From: Tsukamurella sputi
GTDB taxonomy: Bacteria > Actinomycetota > Actinomycetes > Mycobacteriales > Mycobacteriaceae
Reading direction: 5' to 3'
DNA length: 64,000 bases
Assembly (NCBI RefSeq): GCF_007858445.1
Contig: NZ_VIGV01000013.1
Span: forward strand, 1 to 64,000
Shown here: piece after piece, positions 1 to 7,428 of the stretch
Numbering within the stretch: position 1 is the stretch's first letter
Layout: the number at the start of each line of letters is the position of its first letter
The notes under the pieces: generated by a model
What the model was told of the DNA's origin: nothing
Databases searched by the model: none
What the model saw: the letters and a program-made list of their open reading frames with translations, nothing else
Position numbers and translations under genes: made by a program

Positions 1-120
1 TCGGCGCAACCACACTGCGCACCCGCGGCCGCCCATCCACACCCCGGACTCTAGCGGCTCAGGGCCCCACTCAGGTGGGGCCGAATGAAACCGCCCTACC
101 GGGGCCAGATCAACTTGACA
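1..120. mobile_element. Possible insertion-sequence terminus
   Basis: No gene is visible here. Read on the minus strand, the edge at base 120 begins TGTCAAGTTGATCTGGCCCC, the TG...CA type of end common to several IS families. A perfect 8-bp inverted repeat (GGCCCCAC/GTGGGGCC, 63-70 and 75-82) lies just inside it. Homology to YceI proteins starts abruptly right after this edge, which is what an insertion would produce. The IS family is not identified, no transposase is in view, and the other end lies outside the window, so this is an inference from a single boundary. Confidence 0.3.
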
Positions 121-277
121 TAGCCACCAGGGCGAGGTCGCCGCGTTCGAGGCCAGCACCGTCATCACCCGCCAGGACTTCGGCATCACCATCGACATGC
201 CGCTCGAGACCGGCGGCAAGGTGATCGGCGACAAGATCACCCTCACGCTCGACATCGAGGCCCTGCGCCAGGCCTGA
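119..277 (+). pseudogene. C-terminal remnant of a YceI family protein
   Basis: The reading frame ending at the TGA at 275-277 gives about 52 residues, including EASTVITRQDFGITIDMPLE and then GDKITLTLDIEAL. This matches the final strands of YceI-like lipid-binding beta-barrel proteins (normally about 180 residues). An in-frame TGA at 116-118 closes the frame upstream, and nothing resembling the first two thirds of a YceI protein precedes it. The gene is therefore cut off, apparently by the element ending near 120. YceI proteins bind polyisoprenoids in a lipocalin-like barrel; this remnant cannot be functional. The family call is good, while the cause of truncation is inferred. Confidence 0.6.
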
Positions 278-285
278 TCCCAGCG

Positions 286-331
286 CGACGAAGCCCCCTA
301 CCGCCCAGGAGCGCGGTAGGGGGCTTCGTCG
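286..331. terminator. Strong hairpin between convergent genes
   Basis: Perfect 19-bp arms (286-304 and 313-331) surround an 8-nt loop. The hairpin sits between the yceI remnant (plus strand) and the citE-like gene (minus strand), so it probably served as a terminator in both directions. There is no long T tract, as is usual in high-GC actinobacteria. Confidence 0.7.
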
Positions 332-336
332 TCGGG

Positions 337-1275
337 TCAGTAGTGGAAGGTGTCCGACGGTGCCGGAGCGTGCTCGCCCTCCAGCCCGTCGGCCACGACG
401 ATGCCGTAGGCGCGCGCCAGGTCGAGGATCTTCGTGGCGCGTGCGATGCGCGGCAGATCGGAGCCGTTGCGGATCTCGCCGCCGTCGCGATCGAAGTCCG
501 CGAAGAACTCGCGCGACCAGCGGATGTCCTCCGGCGACGGGCTCAGCCCCTCGTTGACCGGGTGGCACTGGTCGGGAGTGAGGCAGATCTTGCCGGTCAT
601 GCCGAACTCGGCGGAGACCGCGGTCGCCTCCGTCAGCAACAGGCCCTTGGAGCCGACGGTCGGCCCGTCGATCGCGCCGGGCAGATGCGCGGCCTTGGCG
701 GCGATGGTGAACCGCGAGCGGGCGTAGGCCAGCGTCGTCGGGTCACCGCCGAAGCCGGTGTCGCGGCGGAAGTCGCCGATGCCGAAGGCGAGGCGGAAGG
801 TCCCCTTGGCGGACGCGATCTCGCTGATCCGCTCCAGCCCGCGCGCGGTCTCGACCAGCGCCACGATGAGCGTGTCCGGCAGCCGCTTGGCGGTCTCGGT
901 CACGTGGTCCATCGACTCGACCATCGCGAGCATCACGCCGCCGAGGTGCTTCGCCCCGCGCAGCGCCTCGAGGTCGTCGGCCCACCACTGGGTGCCGAAG
1001 CCGTTGACGCGGACCCAGCCGTCGTTCGGCTTCCCGTCGACCTCGCGGTTCAGCCAGTCCACGACGTTGTCGCGCGCGGCCGTCTTGTCCTTGGGCGCGA
1101 CGGCGTCCTCGATGTCCAGCACCACGATGTCCGCGCGCGAGCGGGCCGCCGCATCGAAACGCTCGGGCTGCGCGGCGTTGACGAGCAGCCAGCTGCGCGC
1201 GAGCACGGGGTCGATGCGGAAGCCGACGGGTTCGTCGGCGTCGGCGGAGGGGGTGAGCGGGGCCGGCGGGGTCAT
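337..1275 (-). CDS. CitE-like lyase (HpcH/HpaI aldolase family)
   Basis: A 312-residue protein of the citrate lyase beta-subunit / malyl-CoA-lyase superfamily, TIM-barrel enzymes that cleave or form C-C bonds in CoA thioesters with Mg2+. Visible family features are the N-terminal SWLLVNAAQPERFDAA segment, VVLDIEDAV, ALVETARGLERI (a metal-binding glutamate region), FGIGDFRRD and the GKICLTPDQ segment. No citrate lyase alpha or gamma genes are nearby, so it is more likely a stand-alone CitE-like lyase or thioesterase than part of citrate lyase. An ATG further upstream (1347) would place the N-terminus inside the hairpin at 1332-1363, so the ATG at 1275 was chosen. Substrate unknown. Confidence 0.8.
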   Translation of the reverse strand: MTPPAPLTPSADADEPVGFRIDPVLARSWLLVNAAQPERFDAAARSRADIVVLDIEDAVAPKDKTAARDNVVDWLNREVDGKPNDGWVRVNGFGTQWWADDLEALRGAKHLGGVMLAMVESMDHVTETAKRLPDTLIVALVETARGLERISEIASAKGTFRLAFGIGDFRRDTGFGGDPTTLAYARSRFTIAAKAAHLPGAIDGPTVGSKGLLLTEATAVSAEFGMTGKICLTPDQCHPVNEGLSPSPEDIRWSREFFADFDRDGGEIRNGSDLPRIARATKILDLARAYGIVVADGLEGEHAPAPSDTFHY

Positions 1276-1331
1276 GAGGGCTGCAACCTCGACTCTCTCG
1301 TGTGGGTTCGGTGAAAGGGTACCGATACGCC

Positions 1332-1363
1332 GGAAGGCCCCGGGCATGTGCCCGGGGCCTTCC
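1332..1363 (-). terminator. Rho-independent-type hairpin after mycolyltransferase gene
   Basis: Perfect 15-bp GC-rich arms (1332-1346 and 1349-1363) with a 2-nt gap lie 20 nt beyond the stop codon of the mycolyltransferase gene ending at 1384. The hairpin separates that gene from the next minus-strand gene. Confidence 0.65.
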
Positions 1364-1383
1364 TTGCGATCACGAAGCGCGTA

Positions 1384-2349
1384 TCAGCTGTTGAACCAGC
1401 CGGTGCGCTGCATCTGCCACACCTGATCGCTCCAGTAGCCCCAGGTGTGCGTGCCCACCGACGAGAAGTCGTAGTGAGCGCTCACGCCGGCCTTGTCGGC
1501 GGCGGCCTTGAAGGCCTCCGACTGCGACTTGGCCAGGATCTCCAGCGGCACGCCCTGAACGATGTCGGCGGGCGACGGGTTCGGGGTGTACTTGCCGGGC
1601 TCACCGGTCGACGCGGTGATCCACAGCTTCAGGCCCTTCATGCGGCCGGCCTGCACGGTCGGGTCGTTCTTCGCCCAGTTGGCGTCGAACGGGCCGCCCC
1701 ACATGTCGAGGACGTTGTAGCCGCCCGCGTCCAGCATCGCGACACCCACGGCGACCGGCATGCCGGGGGCCGAGGTGTTCAGGAAGCCCGACAGCGCAGC
1801 GGCGCGCTTGTACACGCCCGGGTTGTTCGCGGCGTTGATGAGGGCGGCGCCGCCACCCATCGAGATGCCGACGAGCGACAGGTTGCTCGAGAAGCCGCGC
1901 GACTTGATGTAGTTCGGCAGGCTGGTCGCGAGGAAGTTGCCCCAGGTGGGCTTGTAGGTGCCGTTGCCCTGCTTGGAGGAGTTGGCCCAGTTCGTGTAGA
2001 AGCTGGCCGTACCGCCGACGGGCATGACGACGTTGACGCCCTTCTCGGACAGGAAGGCGACGTTCGAGTCGCGCTCCCAGCCGGAGACGTCCTGCGTGGC
2101 GCGCAGACCGTCGAGAAGCACGACGGTCGGGGCCTTCGCCGGATCGGTCGTGGTCGAGGCCCACGAACGGACCGTGACGGCCGGCATGCCGGCTCCGTCG
2201 ACCTTCTCGGACTTGAAGCCCTTGGGCGGGTTCTTCGCCGACCCCGGACCCCAGGCACCGGCGACACCGGCACCCATACCGGCGAGGGCGGGCACCATGG
2301 CCGCGGTGAGAACCGCCGCTCCCGCTCGCTTACCCCAGGCTGCTCGCAT
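1384..2349 (-). CDS. Antigen-85-type mycolyltransferase (secreted)
   Basis: A 321-residue protein of the antigen 85 / esterase D family. It transfers mycolic acids between trehalose mycolates and onto arabinogalactan outside the cell. The first about 32 residues form a signal peptide (KRAG, then a hydrophobic alanine-rich stretch). The nucleophile elbow is GISMGG (Ser163), the acidic residue is the glutamate of GVPLE (Glu270, equivalent to the FLEGL glutamate of Ag85C), and the histidine is in GTHTWGYW (His301), so the catalytic triad is intact. The ATG at 2349 was chosen because it starts the signal peptide and follows a good AGGAGAGG ribosome site; upstream in-frame starts lie in the repeat-rich promoter. 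A close paralogue lies immediately upstream. Which acceptor it prefers cannot be read from sequence. Confidence 0.93.
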   Translation of the reverse strand: MRAAWGKRAGAAVLTAAMVPALAGMGAGVAGAWGPGSAKNPPKGFKSEKVDGAGMPAVTVRSWASTTTDPAKAPTVVLLDGLRATQDVSGWERDSNVAFLSEKGVNVVMPVGGTASFYTNWANSSKQGNGTYKPTWGNFLATSLPNYIKSRGFSSNLSLVGISMGGGAALINAANNPGVYKRAAALSGFLNTSAPGMPVAVGVAMLDAGGYNVLDMWGGPFDANWAKNDPTVQAGRMKGLKLWITASTGEPGKYTPNPSPADIVQGVPLEILAKSQSEAFKAAADKAGVSAHYDFSSVGTHTWGYWSDQVWQMQRTGWFNS

Positions 2350-2428
2350 TGCTGACCTCTCCTTATTCACGCGGAGTCTCCGCGCAGTAGCTGGTGGACC
2401 GGACGGGTGGTCGATCTCGACCAGCCTT

Positions 2429-2491
2429 GTCACAGCCGTCACTCTAACATCGTTCGTCACACATGTCACATGATTCACATCAATCACATGA
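2429..2491 (-). promoter_or_regulatory. Tandem 9-bp GTCAC repeats upstream of mycolyltransferase
   Basis: Seven consecutive 9-bp blocks start at 2429. Six carry GTCAC or a one-base variant at the same position: GTCACAGCC, GTCACTCTA, (ACATCGTTC), GTCACACAT, GTCACATGA, TTCACATCA, ATCACATGA. The array lies 80-142 nt upstream of the start of the gene at 1384-2349. The 9-bp phasing and the GTCACA core resemble the direct-repeat sites described for the response regulator MtrA in mycobacteria, which controls cell-wall genes including an antigen 85 gene. That MtrA binds here is inference. Confidence 0.5.
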
Positions 2492-2587
2492 GTGACGCTC
2501 TCCCTGGATCTCATCGAAATCACAGGGTAAGGCGTTACAGACGCTCCCGGTTTCCTCAGGAAAGTCATCCACCTCACAATACGACAA

Positions 2588-2615
2588 GCGGCCCCGTCCG
2601 TCCGAACGAGGCCGC
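2588..2615 (-). terminator. Probable terminator hairpin
   Basis: Two 12-nt arms (2588-2599 and 2604-2615) pair with two wobble or mismatched positions around a 4-nt loop. The hairpin lies 35 nt beyond the stop codon of the mycolyltransferase gene at 2650-3627. Confidence 0.4.
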
Positions 2616-2649
2616 CTGTCATGTGATCTGTTCGTGATGCCCCGAAGGA

Positions 2650-3627
2650 TTACTTCGAGAACCAACCGGTGCGCTGCATCTGCCACACCTGGTCCTGCCA
2701 GTAGCCCCAGGTGTGGGTGCCGGCCGGCGGGAAGTCGTAGTGCACGTTGGTCAGGCCGGCACGCTGCGCCGCACCCTGGAACGAGCGCGACTGCGACAGC
2801 GCGAGCCACTCGAGCGGCACGCCCTGGATGACGTCGGCCGGGCCCGGGTTCGGGGTGTACTTGCCGAAGACGCCGTTACCGGCCGAGATCCACAGCGGGA
2901 TGTTCTTCAGGCGGTTCACCTGCACGGTGGGGTCGTTCTTGGCCCACCGCGAGTCGAACGGGCCGCCCCACATGTCGAGACCGGCGTTGTAGCCGCTGGA
3001 GTCCAGCGACGCGATGCCGACGGCGATCGGGATGCCGGGGGCCGAGATGTTGTTGAGGCCGGAGAGCGACGCGGCGCGCTTGTAGTAGCCGTTCGACTCG
3101 ACGGTGTTGATGATCGCGGCGCTACCGGACATCGACAGGCCGACCAGCGAGACGTTGTCGCTGAAGCCGAGGCTGCGGATGTACTGCGGCAGGCTGTTCT
3201 TGAGGAACGAGGCCCAGGTGTAGCGGTAGGGCTGGCGGTTCGTCGACGACGGCGCCTGCCAGTCGGTGTACCAGCTCGAGGTGCCGCCGACGGGCGTCAC
3301 GACGTTGATGCCCTTCTGCGACAGGAAGGCCACGTTGGAGTCGCGCTCCCAGCCCGAGACGTCCCAGGTGGCGCGCAGACCGTCGAGCAGGACGACGGTG
3401 GGGGCCTTCTTGGGGTCGGTGGTGGTGGACGCCCAGCTGCGGACCTTCACGTTCGGCATACCGGCGCCGTTGACGAAGGCCTGCTTGAAGCCCTTCGGCG
3501 GGTTCTTGGCGCTACCGGGACCCCACGCATTCGCGGCGCCCGTGCCGGCGATCGTCAGTGCCGGAATGGCAGCCACGGTGACCGCGGCGGCGGTGGCCTT
3601 CTTGGCCCAGCCGTTGCGCATACGCAT
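2650..3627 (-). CDS. Antigen-85-type mycolyltransferase (secreted), second copy
   Basis: A 325-residue secreted mycolyltransferase, closely similar along its whole length to the protein encoded just downstream (shared AWGPGSAKNPPKGF start of the mature protein and WQMQRTGWF end). A signal peptide covers roughly residues 1-34. The catalytic triad is visible as GLSMSG (Ser165), GVPLE (Glu273) and GTHTWGYW (His305). The elbow reads SMSGS where the sister protein has the usual SMGG, a mild departure next to the nucleophile. The tandem arrangement points to gene duplication. It lacks the tandem GTCAC repeats found before its sister, so the two may be controlled differently. The ATG at 3627 begins the signal peptide. 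Confidence 0.93.
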   Translation of the reverse strand: MRMRNGWAKKATAAAVTVAAIPALTIAGTGAANAWGPGSAKNPPKGFKQAFVNGAGMPNVKVRSWASTTTDPKKAPTVVLLDGLRATWDVSGWERDSNVAFLSQKGINVVTPVGGTSSWYTDWQAPSSTNRQPYRYTWASFLKNSLPQYIRSLGFSDNVSLVGLSMSGSAAIINTVESNGYYKRAASLSGLNNISAPGIPIAVGIASLDSSGYNAGLDMWGGPFDSRWAKNDPTVQVNRLKNIPLWISAGNGVFGKYTPNPGPADVIQGVPLEWLALSQSRSFQGAAQRAGLTNVHYDFPPAGTHTWGYWQDQVWQMQRTGWFSK

Positions 3628-3990
3628 TCGAGACTCTCTTCCTCGTAAACTTTCGCCCGGTGGGCGCGTGCACCGCTTGCGCGGGTCCGGCGTACCGGCC
3701 CCGTCGGTACCACAGGAAGACCCCGTGGCAGAGCAACGCGAGCGGATCAGTGCTCGCCAGGCACTGTATGCGAGATCTCAGTTCCTGACAAACTCTTAGT
3801 CGGAGTGGCGCGCGGGGGCGTTACACCGCCGAGTGAAGCCTGTTCGATCCTCCAGCTCAGCGCTGTACACGAGCTGTTTTTCGGTCCGGATCATGCCGAT
3901 TCCGACGTGGTCACGGCTCTCAGCCTACGCCCAGAATCAGGCCTCCCCGGAGGGTGTCGGCGCACCGTCGAAGCCCGGTACCGTCGGGGC
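3628..3990. other. Divergent intergenic region (363 nt)
   Basis: This stretch separates the divergently transcribed mycolyltransferase gene (minus) and the sulfoxide reductase gene (plus), so it must carry both promoters. A plus-strand frame is open from 3805, but the stretch before 3991 does not resemble the reductase family. No convincing -10/-35 pair, operator or RNA gene was recognised. Confidence 0.5.
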
Positions 3991-4488
3991 GTGTCGTTCT
4001 CGCTCCCCGAACTCTCCGACGTCCCCGCCGAGCGCTACGCCGAGCTCGCCGCCTACGCCCGGGCCCTCGTCGACGGTGAAACCGATCGCGTCGCCAACGC
4101 CGCGAACCTCTCGGCCCTCGTGAAGGCGACGGTGCCGGACCTCAACTGGGTGGGCTTCTACTTCTTCGACGGTGCCGAACTCGTCGTCGGCCCGTTCCAG
4201 GGCCTGCCGGCGTGCATCCGCATCCCCCTGGACCGGGGCGTCTGCGGCGCGGCGGCGCGTACGCGCGCGACGCAGCGGGTGGACGACGCGCACGCCGTGG
4301 CCGATCACATCGCCTGCGACGGCGCCACCAACTCCGAGCTCGTCGTACCCCTCGTGCGCGACGGCGAGCTGATCGGCGTCTTCGACCTCGACAGCGAGCG
4401 CCTCGCGCGGTTCACCGACGACGACCAGCGCGGCCTCGAGGCCGTCGCCGCCGTCTTCGTCGAGTCGCTGGGTCCCGGCGTCCGCTAG
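3991..4488 (+). CDS. msrC: Free methionine-R-sulfoxide reductase (GAF type)
   Basis: A 165-residue GAF-domain protein that reduces free L-methionine-R-sulfoxide in the cytoplasm using thioredoxin-type electrons. The three active-site cysteines are present at 75 (GLPACIRI), 85 (GVCGAAA) and 109 (HIACDG), with exactly the 10- and 24-residue spacing of E. coli fRMsr (Cys84, 94, 118). The family pattern NWVGFYF...GPFQG...SELVVPL is also clear. The GTG at 3991 was chosen because the protein family starts there; the extra residues of a longer frame show no homology. Its last four bases overlap the end of the convergent FAD oxidase gene. Confidence 0.9.
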   Translation: MSFSLPELSDVPAERYAELAAYARALVDGETDRVANAANLSALVKATVPDLNWVGFYFFDGAELVVGPFQGLPACIRIPLDRGVCGAAARTRATQRVDDAHAVADHIACDGATNSELVVPLVRDGELIGVFDLDSERLARFTDDDQRGLEAVAAVFVESLGPGVR

Positions 4489-5834
4489 AAGCCGCGGCCG
4501 GGGTTGAGGAGGTTCTTCGGGTCCCAGACGGCCTTGATGCCGCGGTGCAGCTCGAGGACGTCGTCGGAGAGCTCCTCGCCCACCCAGCGCGCCTTGAGGA
4601 CGCCGACGCCGTGCTCGCCCGTGAGGGTGCCGCCCAGCTCGAGGGCGGCCTGGAAGACCTCGTCGGCGGCGTCCCAGATGGCCTGGGGCACCTCGCGCTC
4701 GCCGCGCGGGTAGATCAGCGTGGGGTGCAGGTTGCCGTCGCCGGCGTGCGCGCAGGTGGGGATGTCGACGTCGTACTTCGCGGAGATCGCCTCGATCCGG
4801 GCGAACATCTCCGGCAGCTGCGAGCGGGGAACGCCCACGTCCTCCGAGAAGATGTTGCCCGCATGCTCGTAGGCGTGGAAGGCCGCGCGACGAACGGCCA
4901 GCAGCTCCGCGGCCTCGACCGGATCGTCGGAGACCACCGTGTAGTGCGCGCCGGCGGCCTCGAACTCGCGGGCCAGCACGGCGGCGTCCTCGGGCGTGCT
5001 CCCCTGCCCGATGAGCATGGCGCGGGTCTCGTCCTCGAGACCGAAGGGCCGCAGGTCCTCGACACACTCCAGCGTGCGGCGGTCCATGAGCTCCATCAGC
5101 GCGGGCACGACACCGGTCCCCACGACCGCGGCGACGGCGGCCGCCGCGCTCACCACGTCCGGGAACGACGCCGCGACCGTGGTCGGTGGGATCACCGGCG
5201 CGGGACGGAGTTTGACGGTGACCTCGGTGACGATGCCCAGGGTGCCCTCGCTGCCGCACAGCAGCTGGGTCAGGTCGTAACCGGTGACGCCCTTGACGGT
5301 GCGACGGCCGGTCGTGATGATCCGCCCGTCGGGCAGTACGACGGTGAGCCCGAGGACGTACTCGCGGGTGACGCCGTACATGACGCAGCGCAGGCCGCCG
5401 GCGTTGGTCGCGACATTGCCGCCGATGGAGCAGATCTCGAAGGACGACGGATCCGGCGGGTACATGAGCCCGTGCTCGCGGACCGCGCGATCGAGGTCGG
5501 CGTTGATCACGCCCGCCTCGGCGATCGCGTACTGGTCCGCGACGTTGATCTCCTTGACCGCGTTCATCTTCGCGAGCGAGATGATCACGCAGCCCTCAAT
5601 GGCGCTGGCGCCGCCCGCCAGGCCGCTGCCCGCGCCGCGCGGCACGATCACCACGTCGTTGGCGTAGCACCAGCCCGCAGCGGCGGCCACGTCCTCGGTG
5701 GTCTCCGCGAGCACCACCGCGAGCGGGACCGCGCCGTGCACCGGGGAGCAGTGGTCGACGGCGTACGCCGCCATCACGTCCGGATCGGTCAGCACCGAGC
5801 CGGTGATCTCCGGAAAGCTCTGCAGCGACACCAT
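4485..5834 (-). CDS. FAD-linked oxidase, glycolate/D-lactate dehydrogenase type
   Basis: A 449-residue flavoprotein of the VAO/PCMH family (GlcD / D-2-hydroxyacid dehydrogenase type). The N-terminal FAD-binding half shows VPRGAGSGLAGGA and IGGNVATNAGG, then TGYDLTQLLCGSEGTLGI. The C-terminal substrate half shows CAHAGDGNLHP and TGEHGVGVLK, with the usual metal/substrate histidines. It would oxidise a 2-hydroxy acid such as glycolate or D-lactate and pass electrons to a carrier. It starts one base after the accD4 stop codon and is the last gene of the fadD32-pks13-accD4 unit, so it is co-transcribed with mycolate condensation genes. A metabolic link to mycolate synthesis is not known. A related oxidase is encoded at 33984-35339. 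Confidence 0.85.
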   Translation of the reverse strand: MVSLQSFPEITGSVLTDPDVMAAYAVDHCSPVHGAVPLAVVLAETTEDVAAAAGWCYANDVVIVPRGAGSGLAGGASAIEGCVIISLAKMNAVKEINVADQYAIAEAGVINADLDRAVREHGLMYPPDPSSFEICSIGGNVATNAGGLRCVMYGVTREYVLGLTVVLPDGRIITTGRRTVKGVTGYDLTQLLCGSEGTLGIVTEVTVKLRPAPVIPPTTVAASFPDVVSAAAAVAAVVGTGVVPALMELMDRRTLECVEDLRPFGLEDETRAMLIGQGSTPEDAAVLAREFEAAGAHYTVVSDDPVEAAELLAVRRAAFHAYEHAGNIFSEDVGVPRSQLPEMFARIEAISAKYDVDIPTCAHAGDGNLHPTLIYPRGEREVPQAIWDAADEVFQAALELGGTLTGEHGVGVLKARWVGEELSDDVLELHRGIKAVWDPKNLLNPGRGF

Positions 5835-7409
5835 TTACATGGGCATGAGGTAGGTGCGGCGCGGCACGCGCTGCAGTTCCTTGTCACGCAACTGCGCGAT
5901 CGACTTGCGGATCAGCAGGCGCGTCTCCTTGGGCTCGATCACGCCGTCGATGTAGCCGCGCTCCGCCGCCAGCCACGGCGTCGCCATGAACTGGTTGTAG
6001 AAGTCGATGAAGGCCTGCCGGATCGCGGGGCCGTTCTCGCCGGCCTCCTCGATCTCGCGCCGCTTGATGATCGCGGCGGCGCCCTCGGCACCCATCACGG
6101 CCAGGCGCGCCGTCGGCCAGGCGAAGACGAAGTCGGCACCCAGCTGCTTGGAGCCCATCACCGCCCACGCGCCGCCGTAGGACTTGCGCAGGATGATGGT
6201 GACCTTCGGAACGGCCGCCTCGACGTAGCTGAAGATGAACTTGCCCGACCGGCGGATGGTGCCGATCTTCTCCTCCTCCACACCGGGGAGGATGCCGGGC
6301 ACGTCGACGAGGAAGACGAGCGGGATGTTGAAGGAGTTGCACAGGCGCACGAACCGCGCGGCCTTCTCCGAGGCCTGCGTGTCGAGCGTGCCGGCCATGT
6401 GCATCGGCTGGTTGGCGACGACGCCCACGGGCTGGCCGTCGACGCGGGCGAAGCCGGTCACGATGTTCGGCGCCCACAGCTCCGCGTACTCGAGGAAGTC
6501 ACCGTCGTCGAAGACGCGCAGGATCACGTCGTGGATGTCGTACCCGGCGGTGTCGGAGTCCGGGATGATCGACTCGAGCGAGAGGTCCGACTCGGTGATC
6601 TCGGGCTCCAGGCCCGGGTTGATCAGCGGCGGACGCTGGTGCACCGAGTCCGGCATGAAGGACAGGTAGCGCTTGACCCAGTCGAAGGCTGCCTGCTCGT
6701 CGACCGCGATGTGGTGCAGGTTGCCCCACTGGGCCTGCTTGATCGCGCCGCCGAGATCCTCCGCGGAGGTGGTCTCGCCCGTGGTCGGACGGATCACCTC
6801 GGGGCCGGTGACGAACATGTAGGTGTTGTCCTGCACGCCGACGAGCACGTCGGTGTTGGCCGGCGCGTAGACGGCGCCACCGACACAGGTGCCGAGGATC
6901 ATCGAGATCTGCGGGACCTGGCCGCACAGGCCGTCCTGGTGCCGGCCGAGCTCGGCGTACCAGGCGATCGACGTGGCGGCGTCCTGGATCCGGGCGCCGC
7001 CCGAGTCGTTGATGCCGACCACGGGCAGGCCGGCGGCGGCCGCGAAGTCGTAGAGCTTGACCATCTTGCGGCCGAACATCTCGCCGACGGTGCCCGCACC
7101 CACCGTCTGGTCGTGGCTGAAGGCCGCGACCTTCCGGCCGTTGACGAGGCCGTAGCCGATGACCACGCCGTCCTTGATCTTGTCGTCGCCCGGCGACTTA
7201 GCGAGCTGATCGAGCTCCACGAAGGTGCCCTCGTCGAACAGCATGCGCATGCGGGCACGCGCACTGGGCAGGCCCTTCGCGTCGCGGCGGGCCTTGGCCC
7301 GCTCGCTGCCGGGGTCCTTCGCCGCCTCGAGGCGGCGGTACAGGTCGTCGAGCTTGCCGGCGGTGGTGCTGAGATCCACCTGGTCCGATACGTCCGTCAC
7401 GTCTGCCAC
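5835..7409 (-). CDS. accD4: Acyl-CoA carboxylase beta subunit AccD4
   Basis: A 524-residue carboxyltransferase subunit (M. tuberculosis AccD4 is about 522). With the biotinylated alpha subunit AccA3 and partners it carboxylates a long-chain acyl-CoA, giving the alpha-branch donor used by Pks13. Typical crotonase-fold carboxyltransferase motifs are present: INDSGGARIQ and GTCVGGAVYAPA in the N-terminal half (acyl-CoA oxyanion region), and LVDVPGILPG and KSYGGAWAVMGS in the C-terminal half (carboxybiotin side). The start is a GTG. It lies 19 nt after pks13 and abuts the FAD oxidase gene, in the same order as Rv3799c-Rv3801c. Assignment rests on family motifs plus context. Confidence 0.93.
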   Translation of the reverse strand: MADVTDVSDQVDLSTTAGKLDDLYRRLEAAKDPGSERAKARRDAKGLPSARARMRMLFDEGTFVELDQLAKSPGDDKIKDGVVIGYGLVNGRKVAAFSHDQTVGAGTVGEMFGRKMVKLYDFAAAAGLPVVGINDSGGARIQDAATSIAWYAELGRHQDGLCGQVPQISMILGTCVGGAVYAPANTDVLVGVQDNTYMFVTGPEVIRPTTGETTSAEDLGGAIKQAQWGNLHHIAVDEQAAFDWVKRYLSFMPDSVHQRPPLINPGLEPEITESDLSLESIIPDSDTAGYDIHDVILRVFDDGDFLEYAELWAPNIVTGFARVDGQPVGVVANQPMHMAGTLDTQASEKAARFVRLCNSFNIPLVFLVDVPGILPGVEEEKIGTIRRSGKFIFSYVEAAVPKVTIILRKSYGGAWAVMGSKQLGADFVFAWPTARLAVMGAEGAAAIIKRREIEEAGENGPAIRQAFIDFYNQFMATPWLAAERGYIDGVIEPKETRLLIRKSIAQLRDKELQRVPRRTYLMPM

Positions 7410-7428
7410 CCTATCCCCTGCCCGGAGC

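Noticed and set aside
343-1314. Long plus-strand open frame opposite the citE-like gene
   Set aside because: It lies antisense to a clear family protein; its translation is arginine/alanine/glycine-rich without motifs, as expected from high-GC shadow frames.
2407-2637. 76-codon plus-strand frame between the mycolyltransferase genes
   Set aside because: It is formed by the repeated GTCAC/CACATG motifs of the promoter; no ribosome site or homology.
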